A stretch of DNA of 64,000 nt, from the NCBI RefSeq assembly GCF_004379255.2, contig NC_056050.1, positions 186,001 through 250,000 on the forward strand. Reading direction: 5' to 3'. The notes beneath the pieces are model-generated. The model ran no database searches. It was given only the letters and a program-made list of their open reading frames with translations, and had not been told where the DNA came from. The stretch is from Salvia splendens (taxonomy: Eukaryota > Streptophyta > Magnoliopsida > Lamiales > Lamiaceae). Shown piece by piece: positions 1 to 13,103 of this stretch; position 1 is the first letter of the stretch; each line of letters starts with the position of its first letter. The position numbers were made by a program, and so were the translations under genes.

Positions 1-3000
1 ATCAGTTTCTAAGCCATAGCCTGCTCTCTATGTTTTTACATTGGCGTGGATACTTGTTCAGGGTGTTGATAAGTGTTTCTGTTTTACGGTTTGAGTGTTT
101 GACCTTCTTTGATAAAAGAAATCTATCTCAATAAGTATTTAAACCATGAGAGCTAATTTGAACGTCTTGCACAGTTGCACCTCTATCTGATTTACTAGCG
201 CATTCTGTCTCTCTCCCAGTGTGTATCAAATGGTATTTTTTTACCCTGGTATGTCTGCAAAATGTTGAAGACGATTCTGAAATTTGTCAAAAAAATAGTT
301 GAGTTCTGTATAGCTGCAACTAATATATTGTAGAGGCCTCTAAAAAGTGCTTGCTTATTTTTGTTTTTCAGGTTGGAGTTCTTATAGGCAAGGCAGGAGA
401 TACAATCCGTTCCCTGCAGGATAATTCTGGTGCGAAAATTCAGATTGCGAGGGATGCTGATGCCGATCCACGAGCTGTATCTAGGCCTTTGGAACTAGTT
501 GGAACCTTGGAAAGTATAAACCGGGCAGAAAGGTTGATAAAGGACGTGATTGCAGAGGTTGGGTTTTGTTGTACTTACTGTTTGATTTTCTTGAAATTAT
601 TTCTTGTATTCCTGGGCTCTAAGGCATGAATTTGGAACTGATTCTGTGCTGTTAGGCTGATGCTGGAGGGTCTCCCTCACTTGTTGCTCGAGGATTCAGC
701 ACTGTTCAGGCTGCCAGTGGTGGCGAGCAACTTGAAATTCAAGTCCCAATTGAAAAGGTTTGGTCTTGATGCTTATCTGCTACTATCTCTTTTTCTACAT
801 GCACACATACCTATGTGTGTGCATATGTTTTATATGTATGTACTATACTTGTGAAAATGAGTTACTAATCTATGTACTGCTACTTTAGGTCGGTTTAATC
901 ATTGGGAAGGGTGGAGAAACAATTAGAAACTTGCAAACAAGATCTGGAGCTCGCATTCAGGTAATAGATACTCCCTTTGTCCCACTCTAAGTGAATCATT
1001 TTCCTTTTGGGGATGTCCTACTCTAAATGACACATTTCTAAAAATAGAAACATCACTCTCTCTACTTTTTCCCTCTCTCTTACTTTATTCTCTCCACTTA
1101 GCTCACAAAACAACACTACATAAAATCCCGTGAACAGAAATGCTCCACTTAGAGTGGGACGGAGGAGTATTGTATAACTTTCGATAGTTTTGGTCCACTT
1201 GTTGTAGCCAAAAGTTTAAGTCTATTTTTGTCCGCAGCTAATACAACCAAATGGTGCTGAAGACCAATCTAGTGAGAAGATGGTCCGTGTGACCGGTAAC
1301 AAGAAGCAGATTGAGACTGCAAGAGAAATGATTAAAGAAGTTATGAATCAGGTTTGTGTAGATGTTTCTTCTTCTTTTATGAGCTTTCATTTAGACTGGT
1401 GCATGTTGATTTCTCTCCTCTTAATGCCCGGCAGGAACTGTTATCTCTGAATAAGCATGTGGAATTACTAAGTGCCATTTTTGCATGTTGTGCTTGTTCT
1501 GAACTGGGTGACATAATGAACTTTTTTATGTATCTTTCTTTCACATATTTATGTTACTTTCTATGCAACTATGTTGTCTTGGTACAATATCGAACATTAG
1601 TATGTCTGCATAGTAAAATCTCTTCGGCATGGATTCTCTTTATTTTATTGTTGAATCTTTCAGCAATAATACTTTTGGCTGTGTGTACTACCTAGTTTTT
1701 TTATAATCCAATGTTAAGGCCTTCGTTGTAGAATGTAGTGTGATAGATAACTGGACATTCCTGGCTGCTTCCTATTTCCTTTAATATAGTTCTTCAGAGA
1801 ATATTATAGTATTTGCTTTCTATTGCAGATTGACTTACTTTTATGGATGATAATTTAGTAAAACTATAATTGGTTGTGGGTTATATATGATGCCCACATG
1901 TTTCAGTCTTAACATATGCTTTGTAGAATCTGCTATGTTTGTTTGATCTAAATAAGCTTTGATGTCATGCCATTGATGTTAAATTAATTGGGCATCAAAG
2001 CAACCTGTAGATGGTTTCATTGGACCCACTTAGAGTGTAATTGTGAGGGTTTTGCATCTTAAACTGATGCAATTCAGAATAAGATTTCCGTTGCCATGAT
2101 TTATCTGTCTTGAAGGTGCCAATTTTTCGAATTGGATGACTTAAAAAATGCAGATTTGGCTTTTTCTTTTCACTTCCAGTTCGCATTGCCTACTTGGTGT
2201 ACCAATAACAACCACTATTCTCTTGCGTCACCAGAAGAGAGGTACCAAGCTTTAAACCTCGGCATTGCAGGATGTTTATAGTTGGTAAGATTGCTTTTAG
2301 ACTTAGAGGCTGATAATAATACTACTAGTGAGGCTATATGGCATGCCTTATATCATATTTTTTGGACTTATTGGAAAACAATGCCTCACATAGTGAAATT
2401 GTCTTCGTGAAGTAGTTTGGATCTATACAATGAAATCAATTCCACTTGGTGTATTAGAGAACATGAAATCTGTCATTTTTATATGTGCTCAATGGGTTAT
2501 TGGTAACTAGGCTAAATGTTTAGACTTATCATTCCACTTTGTGTTCATTTGTCAGTTTTTTTAAGCTCAAGATGAAATCTCTTTTGATTTTGTTCTTTAA
2601 ATTGTTTGAGAATTCCTGCGAGTCTGTGACACAATTATAAATGAGTTCCCCAGCTAGAGTTGTTTACTTCTTTTTTTACTTTTTTTAAAGCTGACCTGTT
2701 TCTGAATTCTAAGTGAAGACTGGTTTGCTATTTTACTCAAGTTTTTAGTGAATACTGAATAGTGTGCTTGTCTACACATTCTAACCATTGTCAGAATTAG
2801 TTCTCTTGAAGGAAAAGCTTTCTTCTTCTTGTTAATTGTGAATCACATGGTTGGCTTCTTCAAGGCTCAGTAATTTCTGTAGTGAATTTATAAATCAGGT
2901 TATAAGATATTTGGGGACTTTGTACACCATAAACACAGATGGAAGATAAATGACTCCCGAGTTACATACTGCTGAAAAGGTTTAGATTGGATTTTCGTAT

Positions 3001-4469
3001 ATGACCACATATGTAATTGTTGCATCTTCACTATTTTCTGTTTTGTTATTATGATTGAGCTCTTGTGAATCCACAGTACTTTACGTTCATTGATTAATTA
3101 TGTCACTTGTTTTTAATACTGTTTAAGCCTCTGACGCTGTTTAGCTTAAACATGTATTATGAGCAATTGCAGCTTGCATTTACGTTTTTCTGGGGTGATC
3201 TTCTGGGTTATGCTATCATTTTTTATACTACTTATTTATTCTTACTCAATTTCTATGCTTAGACTGTAAGACCATCACCTCTCTCTGGAGGATACAACCA
3301 GCAGGGATATTGTCCACGTGGGCCTATTGCTCAACAATGGGGACCAAGGGGCTCTCATCATGCCCATTTCTCTGGTTACGACTACCCACACAGAGGACAA
3401 TATCCTTCTCAGAGTTCACAATATCCTCCTCCATCATATGGTAACTACGCTCCCCCACAGGCTCCAAGAGGCAACTTCGGTCCAAGCTGGGAGCAAAGAC
3501 CTCCAGCATCTATGCATGGACCTCCTCCTCAGGTTGGTGCTATTTATATATTTTTGGCTGATGTCTTATATCTATTTGGTATCAGTACCTCCTGGACTAT
3601 GACTTTTTTGGTGACCCTTCATTTACCAGGGAAATTACAATTACGGGCAGCAGCATGGCCCAGATTACACTCATTCAGCCCCTTACCCTCAAGCTCCTTC
3701 ACAGCACTATGGACATGGGTATAATGAGGCTAAATATGATCATCCCGCTTCAGCACAACATTATGGCCACATGAACTCTCAGCCAACACCGTATGCTCCA
3801 GGTGGTGCACACTCAGGTTATGGTAATCAGGACCAGTACGGTAAGCCACCCATGTACGGACAAGCACCTCATTCTCAGCCCTATACTCAACCTAGGCCTA
3901 ATCAACCTGGAGAAGTGCCTTACCAAGGTCCTGGTTCAGCCACTCAACTGTACGGTCAGAACATGCCGTCTCAGCAGTCTTACCACTACGGGTCAAATGC
4001 ACCTATGCAACAAAGCTATCCTCCCTACGGGGGTACCACCGACGGATATGGCCATCCACCTGCCACAGCATCTGCTTCTGCATATCCTCCTCAAGGTGGT
4101 CAGCCTGGGTATGGTCAGCCTGGAGCTCAACAGCCACCTGCATATTCTCAATCAGCACCTGCAGCAACAGGTTACGGTTCGTACCCCACAGCTCAACCTG
4201 GTTATGCCGAGCAACCAACTGCCAATAATACAACATACGGGTACCAAGGCCCGACAGATCAGGCCTATGGTGCTGCTGCCCCAGCCACAGCTGCTTATCC
4301 CGCAACTGCTACTGGACAGTCTGGTTATGCTCAAACTCAGCCTACCTACGATCAGTCTGGTGGCTATGGAAATGTGCCTCCAGCAGCAGCTGCTTATGGA
4401 AAGAGTGCGTCACCCCAGGCTGCATATCAACAATATGATTCTAGTCAGATGTATGGTGCACATCGCTGA
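1..4469 (+). CDS. KH-domain RNA-binding protein, FUBP-like (3' part, 5' end outside window)
   Basis: Six exons can be placed: 372-557, 656-757, 889-960, 1238-1351, 3263-3532 and 3630-4469. All have AG/GT borders and the phase joins cleanly, giving about 527 residues to the TGA at 4467-4469. The first exon encodes a KH domain with the GXXG loop inside VGVLIGKAGDTIRSLQ. Exons 3 and 4 together encode a second KH domain (VGLIIGKGGETIRNLQ, then the strand-helix tail ending in MIKEVMNQ). The last two exons form a long Tyr/Gly/Gln/Pro-rich low-complexity tail, as in the plant far-upstream-element-binding-protein-like family. By family knowledge it binds single-stranded RNA or DNA in the nucleus; the tail suggests condensate-type interactions (inference). 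At least one N-terminal KH exon and the start codon must lie left of position 1. Intron 1352-3262 is unusually long (1.9 kb). No coding lesion is seen. Confidence 0.88.
971..1167. mobile_element. Stowaway-type MITE in an intron of the KH gene
   Basis: This 197-bp element begins CTCCCTTTGTCCCACTCTAA and ends with the inverted version of that sequence (TTAGAGTGGGACGGAGGAG). It is flanked on both sides by TA (969-970 and 1168-1169), the Tc1/mariner target duplication. The CTCCCT-type terminus is the hallmark of plant Stowaway elements. It lies wholly inside the intron between exons 889-960 and 1238-1351. Confidence 0.9.
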
Positions 4470-4677
4470 ATTTTGGTTAGTGAAATCAGGATGAGAGCGA
4501 GGGGGGTACTTTGGAGTGTACTCGATAGCTGTAGTACTTGCTGACTTCCAAACAGTGCAATCCAGTACCAGTAATGGCCGTTGAGTCTATTTCCTATTTC
4601 AATTCATACTTTCGTGATTTTTATTGTGGCAATATATTTAAAGCATTTTTGTAACCGTCTTCCACCTGGAGAGTTTC
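4470..4677 (+). other. 3' UTR and downstream flank of the KH gene
   Basis: Non-coding, AT-rich sequence directly after the KH stop codon, with an AATATATTTAAAG stretch near 4630 that could serve as a polyadenylation signal. It is cut at 4677 by the gypsy element; the last five bases (4673-4677, GTTTC) are its target-site duplication. The original continuation resumes at 9938. Confidence 0.5.
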
Positions 4678-5035
4678 TGTTAAGAACAGAATTGAAAGGA
4701 AAACAATTGTAGAAATTCTTTATTCAATCGGCAGTGCCGCCCAAGCCCCAGGCTTTTCCTTGATACAATATATATCCTTTTCAATCATAATCTCCTAAAC
4801 TATTAATAGGGAAATAATCATAATAACCGACTTTCCCCCCCAACAGGCGCATCATAACCGCCCCTTATTCTATTTACAAGATACACACTCCTATTTACAA
4901 AATACACACTATTTACAATATTTATACTAATTACACAGCCCACGAATGTAGACTCAATCCCGATCCTCACGCTTCTTCCTCCTTTGATACACTATCAAGG
5001 GCTTTCCCTGGTTGTCACCCTTTCGCTTCATATCA
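4678..5035 (-). repeat. 3' LTR of the gypsy chromovirus
   Basis: This 358-bp LTR matches 9575-9932 by eye with no difference. It is the 3' LTR because the element is encoded on the minus strand. It contains the last 27 codons and the stop of the gag-pol frame, so the polyprotein terminates inside the LTR. Confidence 0.95.
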
Positions 5036-8000
5036 ATTCCATCCCCCTTAGAATCGACCTTGTCCTCAAGGTCAAAATCTGGAAATTGCCCCATAAAATG
5101 TTGCAAGTCGATCCAAGTAGCCCCATCTTCACCCTCACCTTTCCATTTCACCAATAGTTGCTCAACTTCACGTTCCCCCATTGGAATCACCCGCAATGCC
5201 AAGATTTGTTCTGGCTCGAGCATTGGCAAGACCGGCAGTTCTATAGATTCCGGAAATTCAGTTGTAACTTCATGATTTCCCACCACCTTCTTTAGTTGAG
5301 AGATATGAAACACCGGATGTACCTTGCTGCCTTCCGGAAGGCGCAGCTTGTATGCTCTGCTCCCAACCCGAGCAAGAATTTCGAAAGGCCCATAACACTT
5401 AGCCGACAGCTTATGATCCTTACCATCCCGCAACGAGGCTCGCCGAAACGGTCGGACCTTCAGAAACACCTTATCACCAATCATAAACTCTACGTCTCGA
5501 CGGTGCTTGTTGGCCTGAATGCTCATCTCCTGCTGTGCTTGCATTAGATTTCCCCGAAGTCGCTGCAAAACTTCATCTCGGCTGGCCAAAGTTTCAACCA
5601 CTGCCGGCATTTTACACTCCCCGGGCAGAAAACGGCGAAGAGTTGGAGCCGGCCGACCATATACCACCTCGAAGGGAGTCATTCGCGCCGCGGTTTGGTA
5701 TGAAGTATTGTACCAAAATTCTGCCCATGCCAACCATCTCACCCATTGCTTGGGCTGCTCGCTAGTGAAACAACGGAGGTATGTCTCCAACACCCGATTC
5801 GTCACCTCCGTTTGACCATCCGTTTCAGGATGGTAGGCTGTAGAGAACTTGAGGCGAGTACCGGACTGCGCGAATAATTCTTTCCAAAAAACACTTATGA
5901 ACATGGAATCACGATCGCTAACAATGGAGTTGGGAATTCCATGCAAGCGGACCACTTCTTTCATGAAGATTTCCGCCACCGAGCGAGCAGTGATCGGAGG
6001 CTTTAATGGTAAGAAATGAGCATACTTAGATAACCTATCAACCACCACCAATATCACAGAAAATCCTTTCGACTTAGGCAAGCATGTGATGAAATCCATA
6101 GAAATATCTTCCCAAATTTGTTGCGGAATAGGCAACGGCTGTAGCAACCCGGCTGGCGACATTGCCTCGTATTTCATCTTTTGACAAATCAAACATTTAG
6201 CAACATATTCTTTAACAGTACGGAACATACCTTTCCAATAAACGTTGGTTGCGATCCGTCGATATGTTCGCAATACTCCTGCGTGTCCCCCAGACGGGGT
6301 ATCATGGAACTCATGAAGAAGTTCGGGAATCCATCGCGATGCTGCCGGTAGCGTGATGCGATCGTGAAAGAATAATTTCGTTCCCACCAACCGAAAACCC
6401 GGTCTACTGTCCGGCTGCCGCTGAATTGATTCGATGATGGCCTTGAGATACTCGTCACTCCGTTGCTCGCTCTCGATCCCCTCGAAGCCCAGCCACTCCG
6501 CCTTACTTAATGCTGACAACTCGGCATCACCGTCCCGTCGTGATAGAGCGTCCGCCGCAGCATTAGAAATTCCAGTTTTATACTCAATATCAAAGTCATA
6601 TCCCATCAACTTAGCAATCCAAACTTGCTGCGCGGGAGTAACAATCTTCTGATATAGCAAATGCTTCAAGCTCCGGTGATCGGTTCGCACCACAAACTTC
6701 CTTCCCAGTAGATAAGGTCGCCAATGCTGAACGGCTAAAGCGAGGCCCATCATTTCCCGTTCATACGCCGATTTTGTCAAGGTACGATCAGCCAAAGATT
6801 TGCTGAAATAGGCAATCGGTCGACGCTCCTGCATTAGTACCGCCCCTATGCCCGTTCCGGAAGCATCGCATTCGATAACAAAGGGGCGATCAAATTGGGG
6901 CAATGCCAACACCGGTGCCTCCGTAAGAGCCCTCTTTAAGCGACAGAAGCCCTCTTCCGCTTTAACAGTCCACTCAAAGCCTTTGGGAGCGTCTTTCTTT
7001 AATAACATCGTTAATGGCCTCGCAATTAAGCCATACTCCCTGACAAAACGGCGGTAGTACCCAGTCAAACCCAAGAATCCTCGTACCTCGCGTATACTCG
7101 AAGGTCTCGGCCACTCTAGCACAGCCTTAATTTTATCCGGATCCATTGCTACTCCATCCTTCGAAATTATGTGACCCAAGTATTCGACTTGCCGACAACC
7201 AAATGTACACTTCTTGTGATTTGCCAAAAACTGATTTTCTTGTAAAATCCAAAGCACAGTTTCCAAGTGCACTCGATGCTGCTCCCACGAACGGCTGTAG
7301 ATGAGTATGTCGTCGAAGAAAACTAACACAAACTTACGCAAATAGGGCCTGAACATGTCATTCATAGTGGATTGGAAAGTCGCCGGTGCATTCGTGAGGC
7401 CGAAGGGCATGACCAAGAATTCATAGTGACCACTGTGAGTTCGGAATGCGGTTTTGGGTACGTCCTCGGATGCAACTCGGATTTGGTGATATCCGGATCG
7501 AAGATCAATTTTGGAGAAAACGACCGCCCCAGCCAGCTCGTCAAGCATCTCTTGAATCACCGGAATGGGGTATTTATCCGGTACCGTCACCTTATTTAAT
7601 TCTCGATAATCGACACAAAATCGCCAACTCCCGTCTTTCTTTTTAACCAACAATACTGGGCTTGAGAAGGCGCTCGAACTCGGTCTTATAATCCCTGCCA
7701 ATAACATGTCCTTCACCAATCGTTCAATCTCGTCCTTCTGGTGACGCCCATAACGATACGGTCGCACAGAAACTGGCCGAGTACCATCTTCCAAGGTAAT
7801 GCGATGGTCTGTCACTCGCTCAGGTGGTAAGGATTTCGGATCCCCAAATACTTCGTGAAATTGTTGCAGCACTTCTTGTACCCCTTCTTGCTCGTGTATT
7901 TCAGCGTCCCCCTTTTCTTCTAGTACTATCGCCCATACTTGTGCATCGCGAGAGTTGATTAATGATTTTAGTCCGATAGGTCCCCGGCACAATTGAGGAT

Positions 8001-9537
8001 CGCCCCGCAGCTTGATGCAGCGACCTTCCTTTTCGAACTTCATTATCATTTTGTCGTAGTAGTGCTTCACCTCTCCCAAGGTCGAAAGCCATGTCATACC
8101 CAAGATCATATCTACACCACCTAGCGGAAACACAAAACAATCTAATAGGAACTGACATCCCGCCAATGTTACCTCAATTTTCCGGCATGCCCCATCCGCT
8201 TCTTGGCGTAAACCGTTTCCCAAGAGAACGCCGAATCGCTCCTCTCGATCGGGCTGTAGTTGCAGCCGGTCCACGAGTGCCCTTGATATAAAATTGTGGC
8301 TTGCTCCGCTATCTATAAGAACTATGATAGTGTGTTCTCCCAACTTTGCATGCAGGCGCATAGTCCGAGCGGTATCAATGCCCGCCATTGAATATAATGG
8401 CAACTCAACGTCTCCTTCGCCAGACTCTTCATGCTCCTCGTTCATCTCCTCAAGTCCCGTTGGCTGATAAAATTCATACTGCTGCAGGTCTATCTTCTCT
8501 CCTTCGGTGATCATTACTCGCAACTGTTTGAGGCTACACTCATGCCCCGGAGAATAAGGTTTTCGACACCGGAAGCACAGCCCTTTAGCCTTTAATTCCG
8601 CCAATTCTTGCGAAGAGATCCTCGTAAAACGAGGTCGTTGTGGATGCTGCATCGCTTCACTGGCCCTTGACATAGAAGATTTCTCACCCGGACGTGAGTT
8701 ACTACTAGTGAAATTCTGACTTGGCCTTCCTATCGAGTCAGTCCAAGCCATTGAACCGCTTCGACTCCAGCCGCTTCTCCTTGGCGTCGAATTATTCCAA
8801 TTCAAACTTGTACGTCCTCCCCCCTGGATTGCCAAATTATCTTCTACATCACGTGCTAATTCCATTGCCGATTCCAGTTCAGTCGGCCTGAATAGGCGTA
8901 GGAATCCTCGTATTGGATCCTTAAGACCCTTCATGAAGTAGCCGAGATAATGAGCGTCGGTTAAGCCCGGTACTTGACTTGAGAGTTGAACAAACAAATT
9001 GACGTAATCCTCGACTCCCTTAATTTGTTTAATATCAGCCAATCTCTCAAATGCGTCCCCTTGGAAACGAGTATCGAACCGAGAAACCAATGCTTCCGAA
9101 AATTCCTTCCATGTGAGGGAGGGCTTACGAGAACGCAGCCAAGTCATCCAATACAAAGCCGGTCCCTCCATTGCCACCACCGCCGCTGCAACTCGGAATT
9201 CCGTCGCAGTTCCGGTTATCTCGAACTGTTGGTTGGCACGGGCTAGCCAACCGATGGGGTCCATTCCGTCGAACGACGGCAATTGCAAACCCCCTTTGTT
9301 CTTCCCCTGGTCGGGTTTCTCGCCCGTGTCGCTACCTTCCTCTGATTTGTTACCATCGTCGTTGTTGGACCCTCCTCCGCCGGAGTGAGATTCCGACTTA
9401 GTTTTGACGGCGACCGATAATTCGGTGAGGGTAGCAGTAATTATCTCCAGACTTTCTTTCATCGCTCTCTGATCTTCTCGAATCCCTTGCTGCTCTTTTT
9501 CCAACGCTTCCATCCTTTCCGTTTGCGATCTCGTCAT
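4954..9537 (-). CDS. Gag-pol polyprotein with C-terminal chromodomain
   Basis: The first ATG of the frame is at 9537-9535, giving about 1,527 residues; the open frame extends 12 codons upstream without an ATG. Order of domains (residues counted from 9573): gag about 95-250; CCHC-type knuckle [14 protein letters not shown] about 331-345; aspartic protease DSGASHNF about 421; reverse transcriptase with YRELN about 651 and FFDDILIYS about 752; RNase H ECDASG about 901; integrase with HHCC zinc site, then the catalytic core from about 1158; and a chromodomain about 1450-1490 ([17 protein letters not shown]). A gag-pol fused in one frame and the terminal chromodomain are features of plant chromoviruses, whose chromodomain helps target integration to particular chromatin. 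No stop or frameshift is seen. The exact sublineage (Tekay/Reina or other) is not resolved. Confidence 0.95.
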   Translation of the reverse strand: MTRSQTERMEALEKEQQGIREDQRAMKESLEIITATLTELSVAVKTKSESHSGGGGSNNDDGNKSEEGSDTGEKPDQGKNKGGLQLPSFDGMDPIGWLARANQQFEITGTATEFRVAAAVVAMEGPALYWMTWLRSRKPSLTWKEFSEALVSRFDTRFQGDAFERLADIKQIKGVEDYVNLFVQLSSQVPGLTDAHYLGYFMKGLKDPIRGFLRLFRPTELESAMELARDVEDNLAIQGGGRTSLNWNNSTPRRSGWSRSGSMAWTDSIGRPSQNFTSSNSRPGEKSSMSRASEAMQHPQRPRFTRISSQELAELKAKGLCFRCRKPYSPGHECSLKQLRVMITEGEKIDLQQYEFYQPTGLEEMNEEHEESGEGDVELPLYSMAGIDTARTMRLHAKLGEHTIIVLIDSGASHNFISRALVDRLQLQPDREERFGVLLGNGLRQEADGACRKIEVTLAGCQFLLDCFVFPLGGVDMILGMTWLSTLGEVKHYYDKMIMKFEKEGRCIKLRGDPQLCRGPIGLKSLINSRDAQVWAIVLEEKGDAEIHEQEGVQEVLQQFHEVFGDPKSLPPERVTDHRITLEDGTRPVSVRPYRYGRHQKDEIERLVKDMLLAGIIRPSSSAFSSPVLLVKKKDGSWRFCVDYRELNKVTVPDKYPIPVIQEMLDELAGAVVFSKIDLRSGYHQIRVASEDVPKTAFRTHSGHYEFLVMPFGLTNAPATFQSTMNDMFRPYLRKFVLVFFDDILIYSRSWEQHRVHLETVLWILQENQFLANHKKCTFGCRQVEYLGHIISKDGVAMDPDKIKAVLEWPRPSSIREVRGFLGLTGYYRRFVREYGLIARPLTMLLKKDAPKGFEWTVKAEEGFCRLKRALTEAPVLALPQFDRPFVIECDASGTGIGAVLMQERRPIAYFSKSLADRTLTKSAYEREMMGLALAVQHWRPYLLGRKFVVRTDHRSLKHLLYQKIVTPAQQVWIAKLMGYDFDIEYKTGISNAAADALSRRDGDAELSALSKAEWLGFEGIESEQRSDEYLKAIIESIQRQPDSRPGFRLVGTKLFFHDRITLPAASRWIPELLHEFHDTPSGGHAGVLRTYRRIATNVYWKGMFRTVKEYVAKCLICQKMKYEAMSPAGLLQPLPIPQQIWEDISMDFITCLPKSKGFSVILVVVDRLSKYAHFLPLKPPITARSVAEIFMKEVVRLHGIPNSIVSDRDSMFISVFWKELFAQSGTRLKFSTAYHPETDGQTEVTNRVLETYLRCFTSEQPKQWVRWLAWAEFWYNTSYQTAARMTPFEVVYGRPAPTLRRFLPGECKMPAVVETLASRDEVLQRLRGNLMQAQQEMSIQANKHRRDVEFMIGDKVFLKVRPFRRASLRDGKDHKLSAKCYGPFEILARVGSRAYKLRLPEGSKVHPVFHISQLKKVVGNHEVTTEFPESIELPVLPMLEPEQILALRVIPMGEREVEQLLVKWKGEGEDGATWIDLQHFMGQFPDFDLEDKVDSKGDGIDMKRKGDNQGKPLIVYQRRKKREDRD

Positions 9538-9574
9538 TTTCAAGTGAGGACGGGATCCGGCAGGTCGGACCAAT

Positions 9575-9932
9575 TGTTAAGAACAGAATTGAAAGGAAAA
9601 CAATTGTAGAAATTCTTTATTCAATCGGCAGTGCCGCCCAAGCCCCAGGCTTTTCCTTGATACAATATATATCCTTTTCAATCATAATCTCCTAAACTAT
9701 TAATAGGGAAATAATCATAATAACCGACTTTCCCCCCCAACAGGCGCATCATAACCGCCCCTTATTCTATTTACAAGATACACACTCCTATTTACAAAAT
9801 ACACACTATTTACAATATTTATACTAATTACACAGCCCACGAATGTAGACTCAATCCCGATCCTCACGCTTCTTCCTCCTTTGATACACTATCAAGGGCT
9901 TTCCCTGGTTGTCACCCTTTCGCTTCATATCA
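9575..9932 (-). repeat. 5' LTR of the gypsy chromovirus
   Basis: This 358-bp LTR appears identical to 4678-5035 and is flanked on its outer side by the duplicated target GTTTC (9933-9937). As the 5' LTR of a minus-strand element it should hold the promoter driving transcription toward the KH gene. Confidence 0.95.
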
Positions 9933-9937
9933 GTTTC

Positions 9938-10361
9938 ATTCTGTTTCAAGTCCATGATCTCTTGTGTCGTTCTACTTGGTGCTTCTGAGATGAGGCATTT
10001 TTTGAATTCTCTGAAAATTAGGGTTGCAAAAATAAAAAAAGGACATGATTCAACAAAGGTTCAATATTGTTAAATCACTTCACTTCACTCAATATAGCAT
10101 ACCTCAATCGTTTGAATTCTTATGATAAACACAAACAATAATGTTGATTGAAAGTATATATAGATAATGGAAACGAAAGTATATCATACTATATGTTGGT
10201 AGGATGAGCAAAGAACTTCGAACAATAAATTTCACTCGTGGAGTCGCAACAAAAAAAGAACCATTGCTTCCAAAACAAAGAGCGGACCCTCGACCTATTT
10301 GAGGAAGCCACTGCTTTCTCGATTTTGAGAATGGATTGTCGATCATTTGCACAAATGAACA
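9938..10361. other. Intergenic spacer and TFCE 3' flank
   Basis: AT-rich sequence without supported coding content. It continues the pre-insertion KH downstream flank and contains the presumed 3' UTR and polyadenylation region of the minus-strand TFCE locus, whose stop codon is at 10364-10362. Confidence 0.4.
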
Positions 10362-13103
10362 TTAGGACAGCTCGTCTACAAGAATGGTGGAATCATTGCC
10401 AACCCCAAGCTCAACAAGGGTTGCCATATCATCTTCAAGCAATATAGGTAAGGGTGAACCCTGCAAAACCACAAATATATATTGCTAAGAAACTGGTTCT
10501 ATAAGATCAGTAGATCACACATGATCCAAGCAAAGGAGGTTGCATTGAATCAGACGTTCCTGTGGTGAGCAATTCGCTATGAATAGTAGAAAATATTCAA
10601 ATTACATGCTCTTGCAAATACTTGAACTGAAAGTTCAGCAACAGTGAATTGGATATTGAATTCGAAGGAAATAAAGGGAACTGAGGCAATTGTTCAATTT
10701 CACAAACCTCTTCTTCAAGAAAAAGTATAGGCTTGACGGATTTTAACTTGAAGAAACTCAAGCATAAGTTCTTCAGCTTTCCAACCTGTTCAAAAGTGTG
10801 CATGCATTTTTAACTTAAATAAGCTCATTAAAGGGGAAGACGTCTGCGAGAAACTGGTAGTAGAGCTATCACCGTGGCAGTAGAAGGCAGCTTTTTAACA
10901 AGAGGGGTCTTCTCACCCATCGATGCTCCAACACATTTCAAGGTAATAGCTGCATTGGCACGTTTAAACTTCAGAATACAATTTATATCATAAAGATTAT
11001 TCATAACAAAAGGGCCGTACAAATCAATCCAGAAGCCATCTTTTGAGGGCCCGATGCCTCTGTTGTTGGTCTTTCGTCATCAAGTCCATGGATCTTTTTA
11101 AGCTCATAAAACCTGCTTATCAGGTTCATAAAATTGGATTCACCAGACAATTAATTTAAGATGAAATGCCACTGATAAATTGCAATTTCAGCTCTGTAGC
11201 CATTGTTTAACTCTCTTCCTTGATTTCTCTTTTGCATTATTCCATTACGATTGATTGTCAAGCATTATGTATGCAAAAAATAAGTGTAGAGAAACTTCTA
11301 TAACGAAACAAATATTTTAAGGATATCTGAAATGTGATAAAGAGCACAAACTATAAAACTTCTATAACTGATTTTCCTTAAACTAGCAGGATTTGTAAGA
11401 GCTTGCTAAAACTGATGTTTACCTGGGATGGAGTCTCCTAATTTCGTCCAGGTCACCATTACACTTTGACATGACCAAACGAACGTACCTGCATGTAAAA
11501 CAATACTGAATATAATGCAATCCGAAAGGGGCTGCTTTCTTAGTGTTCAAGGTTTTAATTGTTGTACGCCTTTACACAAACACCTTTGGTGTAATTATAA
11601 TAAAAAGCTCTCCAACATTCTAAACCACTAGCAATTATATGACGCATGACAAGAACTTTGGGGGAAAATGATACCTAATTTCAGAGTCCTTTCGTTCTTG
11701 AGGACCAACCTGTAACAAAGAGATGTACAGACATGACCATTACAAGAGATCCCCACCCTTCTGTCACCCAAGAAACAAAATACTACTAAGTATCTGGAGC
11801 TAACCTCACTTCCATTAAGCAATCCCATTTTTGCTATACGAGCGATAATGACAAATCTAGCAACTCCACCTTTCCCTACATCTGCAACTGGATTCCCAGA
11901 AAATCTAATATCCTACACAGAATATATAGCAATTACCATCAAGGACGTGTATTTCACAACAAATGAACAAGTTTTATCTCGGCAGAAGATTAAACGGACT
12001 AAAATGCCTGCGCAGAAAACATCAATAACTGTGAAGTGAATGAGCTGCACTGATATGAACATTCAAGAGTAGATTCCTCATGAGCAAAACCAAATGATCA
12101 TTCACTTTTCCGATCATTTTTCACAAGCTCCTAGAAATATTCCGATCATTTTTCACTAGATCCTACAAGTTTTCCGATCATTTCACAACCTTTAAGGATA
12201 TATTGTCCAGAAAAGTAATGCTCACCATCAAGTTAGGGAATGAGTTGAGTGAATCCAGAGATGGTAGGTCTTCAATGTTGTTGCCCCCTGAAAACAGTGA
12301 GGAATAAGACCCTTCTGAATCAAAAAGTTACTAATAAAAGAGGGTTTGCTTTATAGAATTTAATGTTAGTACCAAGATAAAGGCTACGCAAACTCTTGAA
12401 AGGTACACTACTCCTTTCTTGAGACCCATTGCCACATTCATTGGATAGTTGATCTAATTTACCACAATCAGGGTACGAGATGCAATTCAAATTATTGTTG
12501 TTCAAAAAGAGCTGCTCCAGTCTAAAACATAGAAACCTCATGTAATCTTAGTAACAAAGCAGACGTAGCAATATCTATTAAAATTTTTAAAAAATATCTA
12601 AGCACTCCTTCATTCTCACTACCTGTGTAACTGGGAGAATTTTACGATCTCATCCCAAGTTGATATACAGTTGTTATCAAGGTTAAGCAGTCGTAGGGTA
12701 TCAAAACCTTGGACAAAATCTGAAGACATTGGCTGGACAATGGACAGTAAACAAAATATATTATTGGAAATAAGGGAAGAAACGAAGAAATAAAACAAAC
12801 CAATGTATATTGGTGATCACTGAATACTAATGACAGATATGTGGCATACTTGATGGTTAAAACTTTCTTGCAACGCAATGTAGTGTAATAACTGCTTACC
12901 GTTATTTTTCTTAAATGATTTCCCATGAGATGTAGCTCTTCAACTTGTGTGAGTGCATCCTTTAGAGCTTCCATCTGGAATTTGAAATGAATCATGCTTA
13001 TAAATGATTCATTTGAGTTAGAAATCTTTGAAAACACCTAAACTCCAAAGCATTACCTGATCCCAAAGGACTCCAGTTTGGTTCAAGACTAAAATGCGAA
13101 TGT

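Larger units (their letters stand above)
4678..9932 (-). mobile_element. Complete young Ty3/gypsy chromovirus LTR retrotransposon
   Basis: The 5,255-bp element has two 358-bp LTRs (4678-5035 and 9575-9932) that appear identical base for base. In element orientation they begin TGATATG and end TTAACA. GTTTC at 4673-4677 and at 9933-9937 is a perfect 5-bp target-site duplication. On the minus strand a polypurine tract (AAGGGGGATGGAAT) abuts the 3' LTR at about 5036-5049. The primer-binding region next to the 5' LTR reads TTGGTCCGACCTG (9573 downward), which is not the usual initiator-Met type. One gag-pol frame without internal stops fills the interior. Identical LTRs plus an intact frame indicate a very recent, possibly still competent insertion (inference). 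Confidence 0.95.

Noticed and set aside
3793..4494. Second long plus-strand frame over the KH gene tail
   Set aside because: Frame shadow of the repetitive Tyr/Gly/Gln/Pro-rich exon; no start context or splice link.
10597..10785. TFCE reading continuing past exon 14 into NSLLLNFQFKYLQEHVI
   Set aside because: This is intron read-through. A GT donor at 10707-10706 and an exon at 10460-10362 give the expected ubiquitin-like C-terminus.
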